Source: Sarcocystis neurona (Eukaryota > Apicomplexa > Conoidasida > Eucoccidiorida > Sarcocystidae). Taken from it: a stretch of 64,000 nucleotides of DNA. Of the stretch, positions 1-22,610 are shown one piece after another (within the stretch, counting starts at the first letter, position 1; each line of letters begins with the position of its first letter). The DNA lies in the NCBI GenBank assembly GCA_000727475.1, contig KL647297.1, positions 2,871,577-2,935,576 of the forward strand. Direction: 5' to 3'. The notes below the pieces were generated by a model, which had not been told where the DNA came from, searched no databases, and saw only the letters and a program-made list of their open reading frames with translations. The position numbers and the translations under genes are program-made.

Positions 1-12320
<12,320 letters not shown>

Positions 12321-14035
12321 ACACGCGCGTATACACGCACACGTTGTCTGGCGGCATGCACAGAGGGCCAAGAGATGCGTTCTTCTGACAGTCCGCAGAA
12401 GACGTTATCTTCTATACAAGTATGTATATACATATGTAAATATATGCATATATATGTATATGTATGTGTGTATATATGTCTATCGGAACCATCTCTGCAG
12501 TAGAAAGAAAAGACTCTATGACGTGAATGTGTAAGTATATATATTTGTGCGGCATCCTCTTCTATATGCATGCGGCTGCTGCCTAGAAAGAGTATCCTTG
12601 ACTTCGAAGAAGTAGGTAGATTCTGTCACTCTTTATATGTAAAGCAGCTGATATGAAGTAAGCGGTTCCAGCAGTCGTTTCTTGTGAATAATTACTGAAA
12701 CACTGCTACGTCTATCTACGTATATATCTGTACGCAGTAGATTACTTTTATCATACGCATGTCTCTCCCGTGTATACACGAGAATTTAAAGAGGTACGTA
12801 GATTTTGCTTACCCTTCATATGTAGAGCAGCGGACACGCAGGCAGCAGTTCCAGCAGCTTTTCTTCCCTTGTGAATACCTACTGATACACTGCTACGTCT
12901 ACCTATATATATATATCTACATGCAGTATGTTATTTGGATCGTGCGCATGTCTCTTATGGGCATACGTGTATATAGAAGTGATGTTTGATACACAGGAAG
13001 CACTTTCAGCAGCTTTTCTCCCCGTGTGAATGACTAGAGATACACTGCCATGTACATGTGTAATATTGCATGCGTCATACACATGTCTATTATGTGCATT
13101 TTCTTTCTCTCTTTTGTGTATCTTCTGTAATACGTACATCCCATATATCATGTCTCTATAGGATGGTATTGAATCTGTTCTATAGTGTGTATATCCTAGA
13201 CGTATACTCTGTTTTCCGTAGTATTTTACATGTGTCATATGTATTACATTGTAGTGTGTATTCTGTATGGCGTGTATTCTACATATGTATTCTGGTGTCT
13301 GTAGTATCTTATATATATGTAGCATGTATGTTGCATCTATATATTGGGAGTGTGACATACGGTAGACAAATGTATTATAGGATATAGGGGAAATAGTTGA
13401 CACCTGTAGAATCTGTGTAACATGTATACAATATACATAAGCTACACAATAGAATCTATAAAAGAAAATATACATACATATATATATGTATATACATATA
13501 TATGTATATACAGAGAGAGAGATAGAGACATAGAGAGACAGTGAGAACATACGTCATATAATATTCTACGTATGTACGCATATATATATATGTGTGTATA
13601 ATATTAGTTCATACGCATATACTTGTGATGTACATGCAAACGATACACAAAAGACGAAATAGTTAGGTCTATATAATAGATATATGTATGGTAGATGTCC
13701 TTCTACATATATATGTGTGTTAGTGTATCTGTAAATATGAAGACGGAAGGAAAGGTGCTGGGCTGCTCGTTGCGTCTCACGTTTTTGCTGCTGAAGGTTG
13801 AGAGTGTGTCGAGGTCCTTCTTCGGGTCGGCAGCGGTGCTCGTTTTTTAAAGTGGCAGATACATAACGCATCTTTTGTATGTATTCTGTCTTCTCTGTTT
13901 TATCAATGTGTGTGTATTCCATATATTACATGTGCCCAGTATCTATCCTACGGTGGTGGTCTTCTGTCCATATGTTAGATGTCTGTACGTATACATGTGC
14001 GACACAGCGCATATATTTGTATGTCTGCGGTATAG
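12321..14035. other. Intergenic / upstream region, AT-rich, with a three-copy degenerate repeat
   Basis: Holds the 3' flank of the Obg gene, TA/TG microsatellites, the repeat at 12,665-13,095, and a small GC-richer island at 13,737-13,850. The island contains a 37-codon ATG-to-stop frame (starting MKTEGKVLGCSLRL) that might be a first exon of the next gene. No other coding evidence is seen. Confidence 0.5.
12665..13095. repeat. Three degenerate direct repeats of about 155-185 bp
   Basis: Copies begin near 12,665, 12,848 and 13,003. Each has a core like TTCCAGCAGCTTTTCTTCCC, then GTGAATA..TACTGA.ACACTGCTACGTCTA, a TA run, and a CATACGCATGTCTCT-like end. Identity is clear by eye, but indels differ between copies. 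Confidence 0.7.
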
Positions 14036-14262
14036 ACGCCTATGTAGAGAAGAAAGGGACATTCTTCCCTTCTTAACGGAGCAGCAAAGGGAAGAAGAAG
14101 CGGACCGCATAGATGAGCGCCCAACTTCGTTTCTCCCGTTCTGTGCAGCAGCCATTCCCGAAGCAAAAGTGCCTTTCGATAACGACCGCGAAAATATGAT
14201 TAAAGCGTTCGCGTGGGACGAGACCTACGATATTGAGCGAGATCTTCTCTCTATATACATAT
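14036..14262 (+). CDS. Penultimate exon of an unrecognised small gene
   Basis: A repeat-free island in AT-rich DNA. The frame encodes RRLCREERDILPFLTEQQRE and continues through acidic and hydrophobic segments (PTSFLPFCAAAIPEAKVPFD; AFAWDETYDIERDLL). The composition is unlike the flanking simple sequence, which argues for real coding. Acceptor TATAG at 14,031-14,035 (phase 2), though a second AG at about 14,050 is possible. Donor T|GTATAT at 14,263, phase 1. Upstream exons were not found; the gene may begin near 13,737. I do not recognise the family. Confidence 0.55.
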
Positions 14263-14370
14263 GTATATCGAGGATAAGCAACATACCTATAAATGTGTGT
14301 ACATCCGTGGACGTAGTTTCCCTACTTTTAGTTCGCATTAAGTTGACTATATATATATATATCTGTGCAG

Positions 14371-14411
14371 ACGCACCATTTTTTCAGGGAGACAAAGAAG
14401 AACACCAGTGA
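14371..14411 (+). CDS. Terminal mini-exon of the same unrecognised gene
   Basis: Acceptor ATCTGTGCAG preceded by a TA run; 41 bases encode APFFQGDKEEHQ and a TGA stop. The phase (1) fits the donor at 14,262, so the spliced C terminus reads ..DLLSIYIYAPFFQGDKEEHQ. The intron is 108 bases. Confidence 0.5.
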
Positions 14412-15170
14412 CAAGGATTGAAGATCCACCTTGAATTATAGAGTCTCACACTACTAGGATATTCAAATAGTCATATGTGTTCACGTATGTGTAGACACAT
14501 GTGTGTACCCATTTCTGTGTCTATTTCTCTCTTTCGTTCTATAGATATGGGTAGACACATGTGTGCGTACCAGTTTTTCTGTGTCTTTCCGTCTTCTATC
14601 TTCATATATATATGTGTATACATATGTGGATATAGGTGTGCCCACTTATGTGTCTCTTTCTTTCGTCTCTCTCTTTATATGTACATACGTGTGTATTCGT
14701 GTACCATTCTCCATACAGAGAGTGGCTGTTCACAATTTTTACTCGGTATGTACTGACTTCCCCTTCTCTCTTTTTCTCTCAACATATAGAGTACGTACAG
14801 CACTTATCCTATATAGACACGTATATACATATATATGTGTATGTGTCAACTGCACCTTTTCTCTCCATGATTCTCGCACGTATGTGTTTGTCTCTTTGAA
14901 AAGCTCTCCACCGGCATACGAGAGTTCTGCTGAGTCAAATGCTTTAACTTGTGTGCGCGTGTCTACGTCTCAAGTGCCGACTGCCAGCAGCAAACAGGTC
15001 AACTACCTTTGTATAAAAAGGAGAACTGCTGCATCGCTCTTTCTGAGGGCCGCCCGTGTCTAGTATATAGAACAGCCAGCGAACTGTGACCCGCTAGGTG
15101 TTGTCTGCATGTCTACTTTTGTCTGGCTGCTTCGAAGGACCGTCCGTTTCCCTGTCGCGGTCTGGGTTGT
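14412..15170. other. Intergenic region, TA/TG/CT-rich
   Basis: Simple-sequence DNA to about 14,870, then a more balanced stretch to 15,170 that may hold the promoter/5' UTR or a first exon of the next gene. An ATG at 15,109 opens a short frame starting MSTFVWLLRRTVRFP, an alternative start. Nothing firm is seen. Confidence 0.4.
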
Positions 15171-18100
15171 ATGCCGGGCTACACAGCAGCAGACTTCGAA
15201 GTTGCGCAGACAACATATCTGTGCGTCTCGTGCAGCGTATGTTCCTGGCAATGCTGCTGCATGCATGTGAGCGGCGCGCAGCATCTTTACACGGAAGGCG
15301 GAGCGGAGGAAGGCGACTTGCTGCAGATTCAGATGGAGCAGCCGCAGCAGGTGGCAGCAGCAAGATGCACGAGGAGCAGCAGCGGGAGAGAGAACGGGCG
15401 GCGGCCGGTGACGCAGCTGCGGCTACTGCCGCTCTTTACTGCGGAGCGCATGCAGCGGCTGCGGCCCCTGCTGCACCGCGATGGCCTTCCCAGTCCTGTC
15501 CATGAGAAGGTAATAGGCAGCAGTACCGACGTAACTGCAGCCGCAGCAGGAGCTGCGGCAGAGAAACGGCAGCAACTCGCACCAGAGCAGCAATACCCCG
15601 CGTAGCAAAACAGGCAGGAGCAGTTGCACGAGAAGCAGCAGCAGGTCAACTGCGGCCCTTCATAAACAGCAGTACACGATACAGCATATATATATATATA
15701 TATATATGTATATATGTAGCAGCGAACCCAGGGGCCGACAACGAAGCAGCTTTGTCGCAGCATGAAGTGCAGCACCGACAGCAGTAAAGAAACCGCCGGG
15801 GCTCCAGGCGGCAGAGGGAAGGGCGCCAATAAACGCAGCAGCTGCAGGCCCTGCGGCAGGATTAGAAGCAGCCAATAGAGCAGCAGGAAGTGGTAGAACA
15901 GCAAACATGTGCTGCAGCAGCAGCAGCAGAACTCACAGCCAGCACATTCCTGGGACCTGCGGCAACACCAACAACATGAGTGGCATTCTCGTGCTACTGA
16001 GTGCTTGTGCTGTTACTACTGCGGAAACTGTCGCTGGTGAGACTGCTACTGGTGAGACTGCTGCTGCCGAGGCTGCTGCCGCCGAGGCTGCTGCTGCCGA
16101 GGCTGCTGCTGCCGAGGCTGCTGGTACTGTTGTCGCTCCGTTACGACTGCTGCTGTTGCTCATGCTGCCGTGGCAGCAGCACCTGTGGGTGTCGCCGCTG
16201 TTGCGAGATCGCTGTTGCTGCCTGTCTTGGTGTGTGGCTCTTCCCACTGCTGCGCTTGCCCTTGCTGCTGGTGTTGCTAAAATGACGCATCGTCAAGCAC
16301 CAACACATCCGCCCGCATGCGTGTGCCAACGCAGCAGCAGCCTCCCCAGTTGCCTGCGGTAGGTCACGTCGTCTATTGCAGTTCGTGTAGGGACAGCGAC
16401 ATAGCAGCAGCAACACCAAGACAGGAGGCGTCTTGCTTAAACTGCTGCTTGTGCAGAACGGAGAAGCAGCAGATGCTGCTTTGCTTCCCGTGAGGCACTC
16501 GCTGTCGAGCAGCCAGACGCGCCAGCAAGAGGCAGCGGCAGCTGCCCAACGAGACAACAGCAGAACTGCGGCAGCAGCAGGAGGCCGAAACGAGCAGCAG
16601 ACCCAGCGTGCAGCAGCAAAAAGGAAAATGCACGGCGAGGCTAGCGATGGCAGACGCGACGACGAAAATGAAACTTCGACAGCTGCACAGAGCCGGCGTC
16701 TACCACTGAAAAAGGAGTCTGGGCTGGAGAGAGATGATGTACACGAGGATGGGAGGGGCAGAAAAGACGAAGCACCGCGGCAAAGTGAAGCAGGCGGAAG
16801 TCAGGCAGGAGAGGCGGTAGGAGCCGAGGAAGAGCAGCAACGAAAAGAAGAGGAGGAACTGCTAAGGTGGACGCGGACGGAGTCGTGCGTGCCGTAAGTG
16901 CTGCTGCTGCCGTCAGCACAAGCAGCCGTTGCTGCGTGGGCGCCCGTTGTTCTCCCCGAAGCGCCAGCAGCTCTGCGGTGTGTCTTTGCAGCAGCTCTCC
17001 CTTGCGTACGCATTTTCCTCTCCTCTCTGCCCTCACACTCGCGCGCCGGGCCTGCGCATGCATCGCGCACACCCGTAGCGCATGCACGTCTTGTTCTGCT
17101 GCCTGCGTTCCCTTCCTCCTGCAGCCGTGGCTGGCCACCTGCTGTAGCTGTCTCTCTCCCTCTCTTGCCGTGTGTCCATCCCTCTCTTCTGTCGCCTTTG
17201 CCTATTTCTTCTTGTCGCACGCCTCTGTCTGTCCTGTTACAAAAAACGGTCTTTCTTCGCATGCACGTCTTTGGCGGGCATGCGCGTCGCCGTCTCGCTC
17301 GCAGAAACCCGCGCATTTCGTTTCCGCTGGCGGCCGTTGCCGCTCTGCGTCGGCACAGCTTCAGGCTGCCGGGGCGTGCGAGGAGTCAGCTGTGTATTTG
17401 CTCTTAATCATTCTCCCGACAATGCGCAGCGCCTACACGCTCTCCCTGTCATGCCGCGCCACCGTGTCTTCACACACCGGTGTCTGGGTGTAGGAAGTGC
17501 AGAGTTATTTACGAAGACATACATCTAGATATGTGCGTACATACATATATATATATATGTATGGGCGTTTGCCTAGGACTAGAGCCAAGCTGTATAGGCA
17601 TGCAGAAGCCATACTTCGCATGCACTGTATTTTCCGGGAGCGCTATCTACGTAGACGCGGTATCTGCAGGTGCGCAGGTTTGAGGGAACAACGTAAATGC
17701 GGTTACTCATACAAAAACGACATATATATAGATATATGTATGTATAGCTAAACACACATACATATATATATACATATATATATATATGTATTTATATATA
17801 TATATATATATCTATATGGTTCTGCCCGTGTGACGCCAAATATGCAACTCCTTGTCAACGTCGTAAACTGGAAACAATGTCAAGGACGTTGCGAAAAATT
17901 GTGTGTTTACACATACAGGCGTTGTTCATTCGTTTTCCCACATATATCCATATCTATATATATATATATATATGCGCAGGTGCATTTTAGTTAACTCATC
18001 GCTGTATATATGTGTCTACTTCCGCAAGCCAACATGGCGTAGGCCTGGGTGCAGCAGCATGCGAATGAAAGAGCACACGGGCGTGCGTCGGAGGGAGGCG

Positions 18101-18335
18101 CAACAAGAACTCTGCTGTTCGTTGCGGGAGACGCATACCGAACAGGCGTGACGCCCTGTGTCTGCGGGCGCACAACACGCGGGACTGCTGCTTCTGTTTC
18201 CTCTTCTTCGAGACGCAGACTTTGACGCTTCTGCATGAGGCGGACTGTGAGACGGCGCTGCAGCGTGTGCTGCACATGCAACAGGGCGCTTGTCTACAGG
18301 TCCTCTTGGGAGGGACGGAACATCCAGCACTCTGA
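15171..18335 (+). CDS. Three-exon gene, unrecognised protein of about 321 aa
   Basis: Exons 15,171-15,509, 16,457-16,893 and 18,146-18,335; splice phases 0/0 and 2/2 agree. Exon 1 starts at ATG (MPGYTAADFEVAQTTYLCVSC), carries a Cys-rich patch (C-x2-C-x2-C-x3-CCC), and ends VTQLRLLPLFTAERMQRLRP..VHEK with donor AAG|GTAATA. Exon 2 is Gln/Ala- then Glu/Arg/Asp-rich and ends with the strong donor GTGCC|GTAAGT. Exon 3 is repeat-free: ETQTLTLLHEADCETALQRV, ending GGTEHPAL and TGA. An alternative is that exon 1 begins at the acceptor before 15,282 and the true start lies further upstream. I do not recognise a domain. The middle part looks disordered and highly charged. Confidence 0.5.
15510..16456 (+). 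other. Intron
   Basis: Contains CAG-rich DNA, a (TA)n run at about 15,685-15,708, and a GCT-rich block at 16,050-16,125 built of a 15-base GCTGCTGCTGCCGAG-like unit. It ends in CTTGCTTAAACTGCTGCTTGTGCAG. Confidence 0.45.
16894..18145 (+). other. Intron with a second GCATGC cluster
   Basis: The C/T-rich 5' half contains GCATGC near 17,056, 17,080, 17,260, 17,279, 17,599 and 17,619. The 3' half is TA microsatellite DNA (about 17,535-17,980). No gene is seen. Confidence 0.45.
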
Positions 18336-20021
18336 CAGCAGCAGCAGCAGCAATTTTGTACGTTGGTTTGCGTGTTCCTCTGCCTCGTGGATGGAGGGGC
18401 ACCCGTGCTGTGGCTCTGCGCATGCCATAGGGTATGAGGTGTGGTTCGCTGCTTCATGATTCTGCGGCGCGCATGCGCAGGCTGCTGCTGTTATCAACTG
18501 CACGTCCCGCCCTATGCTGTCGTCATTTTCTCGTGGCACTCTCTCCTGGTTCTTTCTGGTGGCTGTCTTTCTACCAGCGTGCCCTCACGCTGAAGTGTCG
18601 TATTTTCCTCGTGAGACACTGTCTCTCAACTGCATGCAAACGTGTGTGGCTCTGGTCCGCAGGCAGCAGTTCTTCGGAGTTTCTCCCGTGTCTGCTTCTT
18701 TTCTTCTGCTGCTGCTGAGCAGCGCGTCGCCCGCGTGGGATGATGTGCTGCAGTCTTTTCTCCTGCATGCAAGCACGTGGGACGTATGCTTCTCGTGCTG
18801 CGTAAAGGAAACTGCGCGGAGACAAGGCAGCTGATGTTGCTCCTGCTGCTCGCAGGTAGACCGTTCGTTCTCCGTTTACACGTGGTCGTGACAGACAGGT
18901 GAAAGAAGAAGTGTGGGGTGGCTTGCTGCTGTTGTGCTTGCAGCTTGACCTGCTACAATGCCAGAGAAGCCCGGCGCCGGTGGGGTCGAAAACAGCGACG
19001 TCGCTTCCTCCGGGGGGCTGCTGCTGCGGTCGCCAAAGGCAGGGGAGCTGCCACCGCTCCCTGGCGTCTCAAGAAGGTGTCCTAGGCTGCTGATAAAAAT
19101 CGAAGTTTGTGAAAGTGTGTCAAGTACGACGATTCTCTGTATGCCCCCACATACAGCATAGTACACACCTATGTGCCAGGAGAGCTGCCACCGCCTCCTC
19201 ACGTCGCAGGGTGTCCTAGGCTGCTTAGAGTTCGTGGACGTAACTCAAGTGCGACAACTCCCGGTACGCCCGTACACGAAGTATTGTATACACACATACG
19301 TATACATGAATATACATATATATGAAGGTTCCTACGCGACTTATCAAATTTAAAGCTTTGGACGTATGTCAAGTACGACAGCTCTTTGTATGCCCCTACA
19401 TACAGTATGGTATACATGCGTATGTATAAATACATATATATATATATATATATACATAGATACGTACACGTAACCCGCTACCTCCATGTACGAATATAAT
19501 GCAATTGCCTACGTGCGTTACTGACGTGTACGTAAAATATACGGGTGTGTATATATAAAATTTGTGTCTGTTTGTACATAGGAACCGGGGCGCGTAGACG
19601 AATGATATATTCAGATCCTCTTGATATATATCAACCGGCAAAGTGGGCGTGCAAACACTTGTATGGATATGGATCCCGACTGTATACACGCAGCCAAAAC
19701 GTCCCTCGGCATGCAGCCCTAACTGGCTCCTTTAATACTTAGAATTGTACTCTCCCTATGTTATGTGAATGCCCTGCGGAGGAGGCATCTTGCCGCAATG
19801 GGAAGAGACCCTGCTCTGCTGTCCCCCGCGTATATATATGTATCAGGCATATATCTTTTTTTTGCGATAGGGCCGGCAGTGCTCGACCGGAGAGGACGCA
19901 GAGATACGTATATGTATCTGTATGTTTCTACACACTGCTTCGTATACAGTAGCGTTCGCACAGACATGAAAGGCTCCTCTGCGCTACGTACTTCTCATTC
20001 CACGTAGCTACAGACACATAG
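18336..20021. other. Intergenic region with a 125-137 bp tandem repeat
   Basis: 18,336-18,900 is mixed C/T-rich DNA with more GCATGC motifs (about 18,419, 18,470, 18,632, 18,764). 19,045-19,420 holds three degenerate repeats. 19,420-19,560 is TA-rich. Two weak coding-like patches occur at 19,582-19,740 and 19,758-19,829 (Cys-rich, starting MLCECPAEEASCRNGK); neither is strong enough to call. Confidence 0.4.
19045..19420. repeat. Degenerate tandem repeat, about 125-137 bp, three copies
   Basis: The element GAGCTGCCACCGC....GTGTCCTAGGCTGCT starts at 19,045 and 19,182. The element CAAGTACGAC...TACGCCC/TGCCCC..ACATACAGTAT occurs at 19,121, 19,245 and 19,370. The third copy lacks the first half. 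Confidence 0.65.
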
Positions 20022-20709
20022 ATGTTGCATGTGACGTTTGTTTACGGCGCCGTCTGTAAAGGAGCCTGCCGCTGGGCATGCCACACCACGCGTCTCTGCT
20101 GCTCCGCATCTTTGGTGTGGCTGCAAGGTCCCACGCCGTCTCGCCGGCGCGGTCGTGAGCGCCCCATGCACATACAGCAGTGCCTACCTCTTTTTTTTCT
20201 CTCCACATATACACACTTGTACGTCTCTCGCTCTTCAACACATATATATACACATAAATGCGTTTCTTCCTACTATTACTACTATGGCTGGATCTCTATT
20301 TATATATACACACGTGTGTATACATGCGGGTTACAGGTTAACGCGTCTGCATGTGTGATTCGGGACAGTGCTGTCAGACAGTGGCAAAGATATGAAGAAT
20401 ATTCGCTGCATGGCGTGGGTACCTCTACATCTGAATGTATAGGCATATACTAAGTGTGCCCCTTCCACAGCTGCAGAAAAGTGCAGCGCGCACCACTTCT
20501 TTAAAAATAGTCGGGATACGTGCGGAAACGAGTTTTGTGTGCGCGAGTACGAGCACGGGAGAGCCAGCGGCTCGTTTTCTTTCTGCTGGACCAAGCAGCT
20601 GCTGCCGTTGGAAGAGGCGCGGCGTGTCTTGCCGACCTATTCGCCAGACGGCCGTATTCGCCGGGGGGAGTACACTTGTCGCAGCTGCTGCCGTTACATG
20701 GGCTCCTAG
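20022..20709 (+). CDS. Two-exon small Cys/His-rich protein, about 114 aa
   Basis: Exon 1 is 20,022-20,127 (ATG; MLHVTFVYGAVCKGACRWAC then HTTRLCC), donor CAAG|GTCCCA. Exon 2 is 20,471-20,709 after CCTTCCACAG, phase 1 on both sides. Exon 2 is repeat-free and gene-like: KCSAHHFFKNSRDTCGNEFC, then WTKQLLPLEEARRVLPTYSP, then GEYTCRSCCRYMGS and TAG. Cys/His pairs in both exons suggest metal binding, but no named finger family fits. Exon 2 is the firmer of the two (0.6). Exon 1 could be replaced by an upstream exon. Confidence 0.48.
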
Positions 20710-22450
20710 TGCGGCTACAGGAAGTTCTGCTGGTGCGGCCGGTGTCCTCAGCAGGCCGCGGTGCTTGTGGCGGCAGAGGCTGCTGCCGCTGCCGAACGGG
20801 TTATATCTGCTGCTGTTCCTGCTGCTCCTGGTATCCAGAACTCCTTCTACTTCCGTTAGTGTTGCTGCTGCAGATGGACCTGCTGCTGTCAGCCACGCTC
20901 CTGCAGACGGTGCGGCTGCTGCCGCTGCAGATGCTGCTGCTGCTCTTGCAACAACAGGTACTCTATACAGGCGGTGCTGCTGCTACACGTATTGCTGCTG
21001 CTGCAGCAGCTGCTGCTTCTCCGGCTTGTGGGATGCCGGTAGGAGGGCGCCCCCGTGCTGGTGAAAGAAAGCTACTACCTGCAAGGGATTGGACCCCCTG
21101 TTTTGCCCATCCCACTTGCTGCTGCTATGCTGTTGCTGCGGCTTGCGTTCCTGCTGCTCGTAGCTGACTGCAAGTCAGACTGTAGCCACTGCTGCTGTTA
21201 CGCCTGCCGCAGATCTGCCCCTGCTGCTGCTGTCTCTGGTGCTGCTGCCTGTGCTGCTGTTGCTGCTTCTGCTGCTCGTGATGCTGCTAGTCTTGCCGGT
21301 CCTCCAGAAGGACGTGGCACCGTCGCTGCTGCTGCCGCTCCTGCGGTCGACGCTGCGCAGACGTCTACCGCCAGGAAATTTTTTGCTGCTACCGCTGCCA
21401 GTAGAAAGAGCAACAACAAGCAACAACAATAATCAAAAGGATAACACGCCACTGGCCATTCGCACCTTGTCGTAAACGGTTGCTGCTAGTGGTAGTCGGG
21501 CCGCCGCCGTTGTTGCTGCTAGTAGGCATTCTGCTGCCAATCTAGCAGCTCCGCTGCTGCAGCTGCTGCTATGCGTGCTGCTTCTCGCTGCTGGAGAAGT
21601 CACGGCATGTCTGCCCCATCACGCCTCCGCTACTGACCCACCCCTGCTATTCCTCATTTGCTGCTCCCCCCTCCCCACGTTACCTCCTGGTCAAACTGAA
21701 GCTCCCACTGGTGCTGCCGCTGTTCACCCAGCAGCTACCGCTGCTATGGGGTGTGATGTTCAGCTGCTGTCTACGTTGGGTGTAAATTGCTGCTGCTACT
21801 GCTCCTGCTCGTGGCCGGCGTGTCCGTTTCTCTGCGGCGAGACTGCTCGTAGTCAAGCTGTTGCTGCGACAGTTTTTAAAAGCACCGGTTTACTGCTCCT
21901 GGCCCGGCGCACACCCAGTCACTATCGCCCTGCAGAGCAACCACTACTTGCTGCTGCTGGTACTACTCATCTCTGCGCAAACGTTTGCATAGATAATTGT
22001 TTACAGAAATGAGAAACAGACACAGAAATATGGATATTAACAGCTTCCCAAATATGTACCAAACGACTGTTCACACTGCTGCTGCCTGTCAACTCCGTCC
22101 TCCTGCTACTGCGTAGCAGCCATTTCTGCTGCTCCTTTCCTTGTACGCTTCTTGCCCACTACACCGCACATTGACTCGCTGGCACGCTCGTTCTGACACG
22201 CTGCTGCTGCTGATGGGCGGAATCGCTGCTCTACCTGTTTCTAAATCTGCTGCTATTTCTCCTCTTCTATTTCCATACGGTGCTGTTGCTAATGAGTGTC
22301 CAGCTGTTGGTGGTGCTGGCCGTTGCGCTGGTAGTCATATTGCTGCAGATGGCTGCGTTACACTGCAGCTGTTGCGTCTCACAAAGCTTCTCCTGCTCAT
22401 CTGACGCGGGTAATTCGTACGTAGCTCCTGCTGCAGCTCGCGCTGCTCAG
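20710..22450. other. Region between convergent genes, CTG/GCT-rich
   Basis: Lies between the plus-strand stop at 20,709 and the minus-strand stop of the RAP gene at 22,451. Dense GCT/CTG triplets on the plus strand give Ala/Leu/Cys-rich frames that lack any repeat-free coding segment. Probably 3' UTRs and spacer. Confidence 0.5.
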
Positions 22451-22610
22451 TCAGCGTTGCTGCTGCTGGTGTTTGTCACTATCCTGTTGCTGCTGCTGCC
22501 GTTCTCGGTTAAGGAGCAGCAGCAGGAGGTGCCGGCGGAGGTAGTGAGCCTTCTCCAGTCGCCCCACAAGGGCCTCCCATTCGAAGTACGGAATACGCAA
22601 CACACGCCAT
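22451..22610 (-). CDS. RAP gene last exon: end of the RAP domain
   Basis: Acceptor TTGCTGTTGCTGCAG on the minus strand, then one base completing a Gly codon and [20 protein letters not shown]. It ends in a Gln-rich tail and TGA (22,451-22,453). It matches the C-terminal half of RAP (G-W-x-V-x2-IPYFEW). The phase (2) fits the previous donor. Confidence 0.85.

Noticed and set aside
18956..19162. Plus-strand 67-codon frame starting MPEKPGAGG
   Set aside because: It overlaps the 125-137 bp tandem repeat, and both strands are open there; no splice or family support.
20710..22450. Plus-strand Ala/Leu/Cys-rich frames
   Set aside because: They consist of GCT/CTG translations, carry no repeat-free segment, and lie beyond a natural stop at 20,709.
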